Below, piece by piece: positions 1 to 7,192 of a stretch of DNA of 42,968 nt (position 1 is its first letter; every line of letters starts with the position of its first letter). Under the pieces are notes generated by a model that saw only the letters and a program-made list of their open reading frames with translations, ran no database searches and was not told the origin of the DNA. The position numbers were made by a program, and so were the translations under genes. Source of the stretch: Clostridiaceae bacterium. Lineage in GTDB: Bacteria; Bacillota; Clostridia; DSM-8532. The stretch covers positions 1 to 42,968 of the forward strand of contig JAAYNO010000056.1 in assembly GCA_012520855.1 (NCBI GenBank). The letters run 5' to 3'.

Positions 1-795
1 ATGTCAGTAATTTCTATGAAACAACTGCTTGAAGCAGGTGTACACTTTGGTCACCAGACGAGAAGATGGAACCCGAAAATGGCGGAATACATCTTCACCG
101 AAAGAAATGGTATTTATATCATTGACCTTCAAAAAACAGTCAAGAAAATTGATGAAGCTTATTTCTTTATCAGAGACCTCGTCATGGACGGAGGGAACAT
201 TCTTTTTGTAGGAACCAAGAAGCAAGCGCAGGACGCTATCAAAGAAGAAGCCGAACGCTGCGGACAATTCTATGTAAACAACAGATGGCTTGGTGGTATG
301 CTTACAAACTTCAAAACGATCCGCAAAAGTATCGATCGCCTCCTGGCTCTCAAAAAGATGGAAACTGATGGAACATTTGAAGTGCTTCCTAAAAAAGAGG
401 TCAGCAAGCTGGTTCTAGAAATGGAGAAGCTTGAGAAAAACCTTGGCGGTATTGTAGAAATGAGAAAGCTTCCCGTTGCATTGTTCATCGTAGACCCCAA
501 AAAGGAAAGAACTGCAATATTGGAAGCAAGAAAATTAGGTATTCCTATTGTGGCCATTGTCGATACTAACTGTGACCCTGATGAAATTGACTATGTTATT
601 CCCGGCAACGATGATGCGATAAGAGCAGTTAAGCTTATAAGCTCTAAAATCGCCGATGCCGTTATTGAGGCAAAGCAGGGTGAAATGGGTTCAGCCGCTG
701 ATTCAGAGTCGGAGGATCAAGTTATTGACGAGACCGCTTATGTCAAAAGTATAGAAACTGCTCCTGACTCTGAAGAAATAGTCGAGGATGAATAA
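1..795 (+). CDS. rpsB: 30S ribosomal protein S2
   Basis: Small-subunit ribosomal protein S2, which binds 16S rRNA near the platform late in 30S assembly. The 264-residue product has the typical family opening ([22 protein letters not shown]), the internal [15 protein letters not shown] block and the [21 protein letters not shown] block near residues 187-206. The last ~40 residues form an acidic tail, common and variable in Firmicutes S2. The window begins exactly at the ATG, so the ribosome binding site and promoter lie outside. It is followed after 28 bp by tsf, the almost universal rpsB-tsf pair, and the two are probably co-transcribed up to the terminator at 1481. Confidence 0.98.
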   Translation: MSVISMKQLLEAGVHFGHQTRRWNPKMAEYIFTERNGIYIIDLQKTVKKIDEAYFFIRDLVMDGGNILFVGTKKQAQDAIKEEAERCGQFYVNNRWLGGMLTNFKTIRKSIDRLLALKKMETDGTFEVLPKKEVSKLVLEMEKLEKNLGGIVEMRKLPVALFIVDPKKERTAILEARKLGIPIVAIVDTNCDPDEIDYVIPGNDDAIRAVKLISSKIADAVIEAKQGEMGSAADSESEDQVIDETAYVKSIETAPDSEEIVEDE

Positions 796-823
796 TTTAA
801 CGCTATTATAGGAGGAAATTAAG

Positions 824-1471
824 ATGCAAATAAGTGCTAGTATGGTAAAAGACCTCAGAGACCGAACCGGTGCAGGTATGATGGATTGTAAAAAAGCTTT
901 GGCTGAAACAAATGGCGATATTGAAAAAGCTATTGAATACCTTCGTGAAAAGGGAATAGCAAAAGCTGCGAACAAAGCCGGAAGAATAGCTACTGAAGGT
1001 ATCGTAGAGTCATATATCCATGGCGGCGGCCGCATAGGTGTTCTTGTTGAAGTTAATATAGAAACCGACTTTGCCGCTAAAAATGAAGATTTCAGGGCGT
1101 TTGTAAAGGATATAGCGATGCAGATAGCTGCTATGAAGCCTTTATATGTAAAGAGGGAAGACGTTCCAGCTGAACAGATCGAAAAAGAGAAGGAAATTCT
1201 TAAAGCCCAGGCTATTAATGAGGGTAAACCAGCGAATATAGCTGAAAAGATAGTTAATGGCAGAATTGAAAAATACTTTACTGAAATATGCCTCCTGGAA
1301 CAATCCTTCATTAAGGACAGTGATAAGACTGTAGAGCAGGTTTTGAAAGAAAAAATAGCTGCGATAGGTGAAAATATCACCATAAGAAGATTTGCTCGTT
1401 TTGAAATGGGTGAAGGCCTGGAAAAGAAAGAGGAGAATTTCGCAGACGAAGTAATGAAACAAATAAAGTAA
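824..1471 (+). CDS. tsf: Translation elongation factor Ts
   Basis: EF-Ts, the guanine-nucleotide exchange factor that regenerates EF-Tu-GTP. The 215-residue protein starts with the UBA-like N-terminal region containing [19 protein letters not shown], which includes the conserved TGAGMMDCK signature, followed by the core dimerisation domain with [16 protein letters not shown]. At 215 residues it is the short form frequent in Clostridia and thermophiles, compared with about 280-290 in E. coli or Bacillus. The start at 824 is supported by TAGGAGGAAATTAAG just upstream. It lies directly behind rpsB and ahead of a clear intrinsic terminator, so the pair is probably one transcription unit. Confidence 0.97.
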   Translation: MQISASMVKDLRDRTGAGMMDCKKALAETNGDIEKAIEYLREKGIAKAANKAGRIATEGIVESYIHGGGRIGVLVEVNIETDFAAKNEDFRAFVKDIAMQIAAMKPLYVKREDVPAEQIEKEKEILKAQAINEGKPANIAEKIVNGRIEKYFTEICLLEQSFIKDSDKTVEQVLKEKIAAIGENITIRRFARFEMGEGLEKKEENFADEVMKQIK

Positions 1472-1480
1472 AACTATTAA

Positions 1481-1517
1481 GGGGGTATATTGATAATTGT
1501 CATATACTCCCTTTTTT
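1481..1517 (+). terminator. Intrinsic terminator of rpsB-tsf
   Basis: A ten-base-pair stem (GGGGGTATAT with ATATACTCCC, one G-U pair) with an 11-nt loop is followed directly by six T residues. It lies 9 bp after the tsf stop and before pyrH. Confidence 0.88.
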
Positions 1518-1561
1518 AGTATGTAAATTTGTTATCACCTGTTATTATTTTGGGAGGTTTT

Positions 1562-2275
1562 ATGGGTTTAAAATATAAGCGTATTATGTTAAAAATTAGC
1601 GGTGAGGCTTTGTCCGGTGATAAAGGGATAGGAATAGATACCTCCATATTAGTTGATATCAGTGAAAAATTAAAAGCTGCATGGGATTTGGGGGTTGAAA
1701 TAGGTATAGTCGTAGGGGGCGGAAACTTCTGGAGGGGACGCAGCAGCATTGGGATGGACAGATCTACAGCCGATCATATGGGTATGCTGGCAACAGTTAT
1801 GAATGCTCTTGCATTGCAGGATGCGCTTGAATCAAGGGGAGTCCCGACAAGGGTGCAGACAGCTCTGGATATGCCGAGGATCGCTGAACCATATATCAGG
1901 AGAAGAGCTGTAAGACATCTCGAAAAGAAAAGAGTAGTCATTTTTGCATGCGGTACGGGCAATCCTTATTTTTCAACCGATACAGCAGCGGTATTGAGAG
2001 CTGCTGAGATCGATTCTGAAATAATACTATTGGCTAAAAACGTTGATGCTGTTTATGATAGTGATCCAAAGTTGAACCCTGAGGCTAAAAGATTTGATAA
2101 GATCAGCTTTTATGAAGTATTACAGCGTCAGTTGGGTGTAATGGATTCTACGGCTACTTCTCTTTGTATGGATAATAATATTCCTTTACTCGTATTTAGC
2201 ATTAAAAACTCTGAAAATATCTTAAAGGTTTTAAACGGTGAGAATGTTGGTACATTTGTTGCAAGGGAGGTTTAA
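1562..2275 (+). CDS. pyrH: Uridylate kinase
   Basis: UMP kinase of the bacterial amino-acid-kinase fold, which phosphorylates UMP to UDP in pyrimidine nucleotide synthesis and is usually feedback-inhibited by UTP and activated by GTP. The protein shows [18 protein letters not shown] at the N terminus, the [11 protein letters not shown] glycine-rich nucleotide loop, [21 protein letters not shown], and the C-terminal [13 protein letters not shown] motif. The ORF track starts at 1529. I choose the ATG at 1562 because it follows TTGGGAGGTTTT and gives the normal 237-residue length beginning MGLKYKR. It is followed within 5 bp by frr, the standard Firmicutes gene order. Confidence 0.97.
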   Translation: MGLKYKRIMLKISGEALSGDKGIGIDTSILVDISEKLKAAWDLGVEIGIVVGGGNFWRGRSSIGMDRSTADHMGMLATVMNALALQDALESRGVPTRVQTALDMPRIAEPYIRRRAVRHLEKKRVVIFACGTGNPYFSTDTAAVLRAAEIDSEIILLAKNVDAVYDSDPKLNPEAKRFDKISFYEVLQRQLGVMDSTATSLCMDNNIPLLVFSIKNSENILKVLNGENVGTFVAREV

Positions 2276-2280
2276 TTAAA

Positions 2281-2835
2281 ATGGTTAAGGATTATGATGT
2301 TTTCACAAAAAAGATGGATAAGACGCTTAACGTTTTAAAGGAAGAACTGGGGTCGATTCGTGCCGGCAGGGCCAATCCGCGTCTTTTAGACAAGCTGACT
2401 GTCAATTATTATGGCACGCCGACGAATATTACCCAGCTTGCAAACATTCAGGTTCCAGAAGCCAGACAGATAGTAATACAGCCTTGGGACGGAAAAATAC
2501 TTAATGATATCATTAAGGCAATACAAATGTCAGATCTGGGTATTAATCCTAATAGCGATGGTAAGATCATACGCTTGATTTTCCCGCCTCTTACTGAGGA
2601 GAGAAGAGTTGAATTAACCAAAGAAGTGAAAAAGATCGGTGAAAACAGCAAAGTCGCTATTCGTCAGATAAGGCGTGACGCGTTAGATAGTTACAAAAAG
2701 AGCGAAAAAGCCAAAGAGATCACCGAAGATGATCTGAGGATTGCCGAGAAAGATATTCAGAAGTTTACAGATGAATATATCGAAAAAGTTGATATGATAT
2801 TAGAAGACAAAATCAAGGAAATAATGGAAGTTTAA
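2281..2835 (+). CDS. frr: Ribosome recycling factor
   Basis: RRF acts with EF-G to split post-termination ribosomes. The 184-residue length is exactly typical. Landmarks are the N-terminal helix ending in [17 protein letters not shown], the domain II segment [30 protein letters not shown], and the C-terminal three-helix-bundle segment [24 protein letters not shown] strong AAGGGAGG lies upstream of the ATG and the gap to pyrH is only 5 bp, so the genes form an operon. The usual next genes uppS and cdsA do not follow. Instead there is a terminator and a SRAP-family gene. Confidence 0.97.
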   Translation: MVKDYDVFTKKMDKTLNVLKEELGSIRAGRANPRLLDKLTVNYYGTPTNITQLANIQVPEARQIVIQPWDGKILNDIIKAIQMSDLGINPNSDGKIIRLIFPPLTEERRVELTKEVKKIGENSKVAIRQIRRDALDSYKKSEKAKEITEDDLRIAEKDIQKFTDEYIEKVDMILEDKIKEIMEV

Positions 2836-2855
2836 ATATTTAATTTGTATTATAG

Positions 2856-2889
2856 TAAGGATTAAACTGTTTATTATGTTTAATCCTTA
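2856..2889 (+). terminator. Hairpin terminator after frr
   Basis: Twelve-base perfect inverted repeat TAAGGATTAAAC/GTTTAATCCTTA with a 10-nt loop, 20 bp after the frr stop. The following tract is only moderately T-rich (TTATTGATTTTG), so termination may be partial. Confidence 0.7.
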
Positions 2890-2959
2890 TTATTGATTTT
2901 GTATTTATGTATTTACATCTTTACATATTATCTTAATGATGTTATAAGGATATATAGCT

Positions 2960-3592
2960 ATGTGTGGCAGATTTTATATCCCTGAAGGCGATCTTGACGA
3001 TTTTGCCGGTTTAGTATCTAAAATTGAAAAAGAGCTTCTTAAGAAAGCTGGAGAGATTTTTCCGGGCGACTATGCTCCTGTGATTACTCCAAATAGATCG
3101 CAGCAGGATTCGAATACGGATCAGTCTAAATCTGCATCAAATGCTGTCCATGCCATTAAATGGGGATTTCCGCTTCAGAAGGGGAGACCAGTAATTAACG
3201 CCAGGAGCGAAACAGTTAAAGAAAAGCCTTTATTCAGGCTGCCTTATGCAAAACGACGCTGCTTGATTCCTGCAAGAGGCTTCTTTGAATGGAAAGATGC
3301 TGAAAACAGTAATAAGCGTATAAAGCATTATATAACCTTAATAGATTCATCAATTATGTATTTAGCAGGATTATACTGGTTTTTTAAGGATAAGGACGGG
3401 ATCCAGAAGCCTTATTTTACGATCCTTACAACTCAAGCCAATGAAGATGTAAGAACAATACATGACCGCATGCCAGTTATTATTAAAGATATTAATAAAG
3501 AAATCTGGCTATACGAAAAAAAAATTGAAATAGTTGATTCGTTACTAAAGCCGTTGAAGCAAGGGGAATTAAATATAGAAATCAAAAGTTAG
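2960..3592 (+). CDS. SOS response-associated peptidase (SRAP/HMCES/YedK family)
   Basis: SRAP-domain protein of 210 residues. In this family the cysteine at position 2, exposed after removal of Met1, forms a thiazolidine cross-link with abasic sites in single-stranded DNA and protects them. The sequence begins MCGRF as required. It contains the conserved Asn in NARSE, the Glu in RGFFEWK, and the catalytic His in IHDRMPVII. A segment of about 15 residues around residues 50-65 (SQQDSNTDQSKSASN) looks like a low-complexity loop insertion. The start has AAGG about 10 bp upstream. It stands alone between a terminator and the recombinase gene. I see no convincing LexA operator. Confidence 0.93.
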   Translation: MCGRFYIPEGDLDDFAGLVSKIEKELLKKAGEIFPGDYAPVITPNRSQQDSNTDQSKSASNAVHAIKWGFPLQKGRPVINARSETVKEKPLFRLPYAKRRCLIPARGFFEWKDAENSNKRIKHYITLIDSSIMYLAGLYWFFKDKDGIQKPYFTILTTQANEDVRTIHDRMPVIIKDINKEIWLYEKKIEIVDSLLKPLKQGELNIEIKS

Positions 3593-3756
3593 AAACAGGA
3601 ATCTTAAAATTGGGATCACTACATTGTCATTATTGTCATTCTTATTTTCGTTAAGAATCTTAATAATAAATTATAGAAGCTTGAAATCTGGATGCGAATA
3701 GAGGAGGAACAGTAAAAGAAAAAGAAAATCAATCCGGAAAAATTACATCACATTAG
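3593..3756. other. Non-coding stretch with possible degenerate repeat
   Basis: No credible ORF lies here. Bases ~3644-3662 (GTCATTCTTATTTTCGTTAAGAATCTTA-like, read across) resemble the inverted form of the GATTCTTCGCTTxGTTCAGAATGACA repeat seen at 6778-7134, but with many mismatches. A good Shine-Dalgarno-like GAGGAGGAA near 3702 has no useful start codon after it, so it may be a relic or chance. Confidence 0.3.
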
Positions 3757-3774
3757 ACAAAATATAAATTTTGT
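3757..3774. promoter_or_regulatory. AT-rich palindrome upstream of the recombinase gene
   Basis: ACAAAATATAAATTTTGT is a perfect 7-bp inverted repeat with a 4-nt centre. It lies about 23 bp upstream of a TATAAT at 3797 and could be an operator. No matching regulator is identifiable from the window. Confidence 0.35.
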
Positions 3775-3796
3775 TTAATATGAGATAGGAGTGGTA

Positions 3797-3802
3797 TATA
3801 AT
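3797..3802 (+). promoter_or_regulatory. Possible -10 box for the xer gene
   Basis: A perfect TATAAT 85 bp before the recombinase start. No good -35 sits at 17 bp, and TTGTTT is 20 bp upstream, so the promoter call is weak. Confidence 0.35.
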
Positions 3803-3887
3803 AAATAAGAAAATGTGCTTATATTCGCCATGGTTTGATTTTATGACACTTTATCAAGCCTGATGTCAGTTTTATGAGGTGGTTTTT

Positions 3888-4865
3888 ATGTCTCTGGAAT
3901 TTAATGATATGCCCGATATCGTAATTGAATTTTTGAATTATATGCTTACTATTAAAAATAAATCAGTAAATACTGTTTCTGAATATTATTATGATCTGCG
4001 GACCTTTTTAAGATTTATTAAGATCACAAAATATAATGCTAATGAAAAAAATTTTAAAGATATAATCGTCAAGGATATTACAATTGATGACATCAAAAAA
4101 ATTGACCTTACTGACCTTTACAGTTTTATGGCTTTTGCCAGCCGTGAGCTTGATAATTCTGCTGTTACACGTGCCCGTAAAGTTGCCAGTTTAAAATCCT
4201 TCTATAAGTATCTACATACCAAGGTTAAGTCAATCGATTATAATCCTGCTGCTGAGCTTGATTCACCGAAGCATGTAAAAAGACTTCCAAAATACTTAAA
4301 TCTCAGTGAAAGCATAAATTTGCTAAAAAGTGTAAATGGTAAGAAAAATGTAGCCCGTGATTATGCAATACTGGTTTTGTTCATGAACTGCGGTCTTCGT
4401 CTTTCTGAGCTTGTGGGAATAAATGTAAACAGTATTCGCGGTGATACTCTTACCGTTATAGGAAAAGGCAATAAAGAACGGACCGTTTACTTAAACAAGG
4501 CTTGTCAGGACGCTATAGCCGCTTATAAATCCGAACGGGACAAATTGAAAGTGATCAAAGACCCGAAAGCTCTGTTTTTAAGTGAGCGTAAGACCCGTAT
4601 AAGTCCAAAAACAGTGCAGTATCTCGTTAAAAAATATATCCGGGCTGCAGGACTGGATCCCGATAAATACTCACCTCATAAGCTTCGTCATACTGCTGCT
4701 ACGCTTATGTACAAGCATGGCAATGTAGACATACGGGCTCTGCAGGCAATTTTAGGCCATGAGAGCATTGCTACCACCGAGATTTATACACATATTGACG
4801 ATGAACAGCTCAGGGATGCGGTCAAAAGCAATCCCCTCTCATCTGTTTCACCAAAAAATGAGTAA
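3888..4865 (+). CDS. Tyrosine recombinase XerC/XerD-like
   Basis: Site-specific tyrosine recombinase of 325 residues, most like XerC/XerD proteins that resolve chromosome dimers at dif. An N-terminal SAM-like core-binding domain covers roughly residues 8-105 (FLNYMLTIKNKSVNTVSEYYYDLRTFLRF). The catalytic domain follows, with the active-site Arg in CGLRLSELVG, a Lys in the GKGNKERTVYL hairpin, HKLRH, and the final LGHESIATTEIYTH carrying His and the nucleophilic Tyr. The ORF track uses GTG at 3879. I prefer ATG at 3888 because GAGGTGG sits 5 bp before it. Its stop codon lies inside the left end of an inverted-repeat element. Whether this is the chromosomal Xer or a second paralog cannot be decided here. 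Confidence 0.92.
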   Translation: MSLEFNDMPDIVIEFLNYMLTIKNKSVNTVSEYYYDLRTFLRFIKITKYNANEKNFKDIIVKDITIDDIKKIDLTDLYSFMAFASRELDNSAVTRARKVASLKSFYKYLHTKVKSIDYNPAAELDSPKHVKRLPKYLNLSESINLLKSVNGKKNVARDYAILVLFMNCGLRLSELVGINVNSIRGDTLTVIGKGNKERTVYLNKACQDAIAAYKSERDKLKVIKDPKALFLSERKTRISPKTVQYLVKKYIRAAGLDPDKYSPHKLRHTAATLMYKHGNVDIRALQAILGHESIATTEIYTHIDDEQLRDAVKSNPLSSVSPKNE

Positions 4866-5083
4866 CGGGGACGGTCCTTCATACTCATTATCCTAACGGA
4901 TATATTCGTTGTGCCATGCAGTATACGCCAACCCAACAGTCGCTCATCGATAAAATAAACAGGAGCGCAATGCGCTCCCCTACATATTTTTAGCCAATAA
5001 CTTATGAAAAATGTTCTTTGATCATAATAGCTACAAGATGACATATAGAAAATGAGTATGAAGGACCGTCCCCTATACTCATT
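4857..5083. repeat. 227-bp inverted-repeat (MITE/REP-like) element
   Basis: The two ends, 4857-4889 and 5051-5083, are 33-bp inverted copies that differ at only two positions. The inner 23 bp (containing GGGGACGGTCCTTC) are identical. Each end is itself a potential hairpin with an AATGAGTA/TACTCATT stem enclosing GGGGACGG. The centre holds a separate GC-rich palindrome at 4962-4978. There is no ORF inside, so it is non-autonomous. The left end covers the xer stop codon and the right end covers the stop codon of the convergent aminopeptidase gene. The GGGGACGG-hairpin form resembles repeats mobilised by IS200-type/RAYT transposases in Clostridia; this is from memory and was not searched. Confidence 0.85.
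4962..4978. repeat. Short GC palindrome, copy 1
   Basis: GGAGCGC-AAT-GCGCTCC, a 7-bp stem with a 3-nt loop, set in AAACA...CCCTAC. A related copy lies at 32917-32935 with the same flanking AAAC and CCCTA bases. It could be a small dispersed repeat, and in this convergent intergenic spot it could also help termination. Confidence 0.7.
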
Positions 5084-6635
5084 TGCCGAAGAAGACGCGA
5101 TAGCCCTGGTAAGCAGCGAAAATATCGGCCTTGCTGGCGACCTCATAAGGAGCGTGCATTGATAATAGCGGTACGCCGACATCAATTACATCAACGCCAA
5201 GATTTGCTATCATCATTGCGATCGTTCCCCCGCCGCCCTTATCAACTGCGCCTAACTCGGTTATGTGCCATGGAATGCTGTTTTCATTGAAAAGCCTTCT
5301 GATTTCGCCAAGATATTCAGCGCTTGCATCACTGGCACCAGCCTTCCCTCTGGAACCACTGTATTTCATAATGGCAATACCTTTGCCTAAATAGCCTGCA
5401 TTCATCTTGTCGTGGGTTCCTTCATAATTAGGGTCAACAGCAGCATTAACATCTGCCGAAAGCATTTTAGATCTATCAAGAGACATGCGCACAAGAAGAT
5501 CATTGTATTGACCATCGGTTGTACGGAAACATAGCTCGGCTATAAAGTTTTCAAGCGCTCTGGATTCGGCACCGGTATTACCCACGCTGCCAATCTCCTC
5601 TTTATCTGTGAGATAACAAATAGCCGTATATTCGGGATTTTCTGTTTCCAGTGCTGCCATAAGAGCGGTATAGGCACACACTCTGTCATCGTGTCCATAA
5701 GCTCCTACCATGCTTCTGTCAATGCCGATATCGCGGGCCTTGAATGCCGGAACTACCTGGAGCTCTGAAGATATCAGATCCTCCTCCACAATTCCGTATT
5801 TTTCATTTAATAGATTAAGTATATTTTTCTTGAATCTTTCCTTTGCATCCTTATCTTCTATGGGTTCGGAGCCCAGCAGCACATTCATATGTTCACCCTG
5901 AAAGGCTTCATTCAGCTTTTTCTCATATTGCTCTTTCGCTAAATGAGGCAATAGGTCTGTTATCGTAAAAACAGGGTCGTTTTCATCCTCGCCGATATTG
6001 ACCTCGACCGTTGTACCGTCAGCTTTAACGATCAGACCGTGAAGCGCAAGGGGTATGGCTAACCATTGATACTTTTTAATACCTCCATAATAATGGGTTT
6101 TAAAGAAAACCATATCTGTAGATTCGTACAAAGGATTTTGCTTTATATCGATTCGAGGCGAGTCAACATGTGCACCAACTATCCTTGTACCTTCTTCAGC
6201 GGGTTTTTTCCCTATTACGGCGAGAAGCATGAGTTTGTCTTTCAGAACACGGTAAACCTTGTCGCCCGGTTTTAATTTTTTATCTCCTGATTCATCAATA
6301 TTTATAAACTTATATTGTTTGGCCAAAGCAACACTTTCTTTTATAAATTCACGTTCAGTTTTTGCTTTGTTCATAAATATCTTGTAATTCTCACTAAATG
6401 CCATTATGTTATTTTTAGTGAATACAGGATTATCCCAGGCGTTTACAGGTTTATATTCCAGGTCCTGTGCTGATTTTTTATTTTTCGAATCACCGGCAGC
6501 AGTTAATGCAACCGCAGACTCTGATTTTCTTGGACGTCCGCGTCCTCTTTTAACTGGAGGAGTAGTTTGATCGACTTTTTCGATTGGGTTTTTCCTGGGT
6601 CTTCCTCTTTTTCTTTTTTCCTCTTGTTCTATCAT
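5079..6635 (-). CDS. M18 family aminopeptidase with N-terminal AT-hooks
   Basis: Metallo-aminopeptidase of family M18 (aspartyl/leucyl aminopeptidase type), 518 residues, expected to be cytoplasmic and to form large oligomers. Zinc-site and catalytic regions are visible: GAHVDSPR, GHDDRVCAY, LTDKEEIGSVGNTGAES, SADVNAAVDPNYE and PLLSMHAPYEVASK near the C terminus. The M18 domain starts around residue 65. Before it lies a basic extension with two AT-hook-like cores, RGRPRK at 10-15 and GRGRPRK at 31-37. The start is secure, because GGAAAGGAGAT sits 6 bp upstream of the ATG, so the extension is translated. AT-hooks bind the minor groove of AT-rich DNA, but DNA binding by this peptidase is inference. 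The gene stands alone between two repeat elements. Confidence 0.93.
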   Translation of the reverse strand: MIEQEEKRKRGRPRKNPIEKVDQTTPPVKRGRGRPRKSESAVALTAAGDSKNKKSAQDLEYKPVNAWDNPVFTKNNIMAFSENYKIFMNKAKTEREFIKESVALAKQYKFINIDESGDKKLKPGDKVYRVLKDKLMLLAVIGKKPAEEGTRIVGAHVDSPRIDIKQNPLYESTDMVFFKTHYYGGIKKYQWLAIPLALHGLIVKADGTTVEVNIGEDENDPVFTITDLLPHLAKEQYEKKLNEAFQGEHMNVLLGSEPIEDKDAKERFKKNILNLLNEKYGIVEEDLISSELQVVPAFKARDIGIDRSMVGAYGHDDRVCAYTALMAALETENPEYTAICYLTDKEEIGSVGNTGAESRALENFIAELCFRTTDGQYNDLLVRMSLDRSKMLSADVNAAVDPNYEGTHDKMNAGYLGKGIAIMKYSGSRGKAGASDASAEYLGEIRRLFNENSIPWHITELGAVDKGGGGTIAMMIANLGVDVIDVGVPLLSMHAPYEVASKADIFAAYQGYRVFFGK

Positions 6636-6718
6636 GTTAAATCTCCTTTCCGGAATATTGAATTCACTGCAAAGTGGCTGTCAGGGCTAAAAAAACAGCC
6701 GTCTGGCTCAATAAGAAT

Positions 6719-6727
6719 ATTATACCA
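6719..6727 (-). promoter_or_regulatory. Extended -10 promoter of the M18 gene
   Basis: On the minus strand TGGTATAAT forms an extended -10 box about 85 bp upstream of the aminopeptidase start. No strong -35 is seen, which is acceptable for TGn promoters. Confidence 0.45.
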
Positions 6728-6777
6728 CTTTATTCAGAATTAAATCTTTTATAAATCAATAAATAATAATATATAAA

Positions 6778-7134
6778 AAGATTCTTCACTACGCTTTGCT
6801 TCGTTCAGAATGACATTGGGGGTGTACGCTTTGCTTCGTTCAGAATGACATTGGGGGTGTGCGCTTTGCTTCGTTCAGAATGACATTGGGGGTGTGCGCT
6901 TTGCTTCGTTCAGAATGACATTGGGGGTGTGTGCTTTGCTTCGTTCAGAATGACATTGGGTGTATGTGCTTCACAGCGCAGGATCTGACCTTGTCATTCA
7001 CAGCACAGTAAAGAATCTGTTCCTGTCATTCTGAGTTTAACGCAAGATCTGACCCTGTCATTATGAGCAAATAAAATACCTGCATGTTCTAATTGCACTC
7101 TGAATATGTCATTCTGAACAAAGCGAAGAATCTT
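6778..7134. repeat. Repeat cluster: five 35-bp tandem copies plus inverted degenerate copies
   Basis: This fills most of the 557-bp gap between the M18 and spoIVA genes. Five direct 35-bp units run 6791-6825, 6826-6860, 6861-6895, 6896-6930 and 6931-6965, each containing GCTTTGCTTCGTTCAGAATG, and nearly identical. To the right are about four degenerate copies in the opposite orientation (TGTCATTCTGA...AAGATCT types, starting near 6991, 7023, 7054 and 7107). The outer ends AAGATTCTTC at 6778 and GAAGAATCTT ending at 7134 are inverted. There is no ORF in it. The core resembles the dispersed GATTCTTCGCTxCGCTCAGAATGACA repeat I recall from many bacterial genomes. Confidence 0.9.
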
Positions 7135-7142
7135 AAAAAATT

Positions 7143-7179
7143 AAAAAACGGCTATGTTCCAACGCCATAACCGCTTTTT
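7143..7179 (-). terminator. Terminator of spoIVA
   Basis: Read on the minus strand, AAAAAGCGGTTATG pairs with CATAGCCGTTTTTT around an 8-nt loop, leaving a run of Ts just after the spoIVA stop at 7193. Confidence 0.82.
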
Positions 7180-7192
7180 ATTTGGCTTGTTC

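Noticed and set aside
703-1383. 226-residue minus-strand ORF
   Set aside because: Antisense shadow of tsf with no ribosome binding site and no family resemblance.
3813-3863. 16-codon ORF starting MCLYSPW upstream of xer
   Set aside because: No ribosome binding site and too short to support, probably chance.
3593-3887. dif site near the Xer recombinase
   Set aside because: No 28-bp sequence resembling known Firmicutes dif is visible, and dif need not be near xer genes.
2960-4865. SRAP plus recombinase as a mobile or defence module
   Set aside because: Both are common housekeeping families with separate signals. No cargo, attachment site or integrase-associated repeat flanks them.
6791-6965. 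CRISPR array
   Set aside because: The repeats are directly adjacent with no unique spacers, and no cas genes are in the window.
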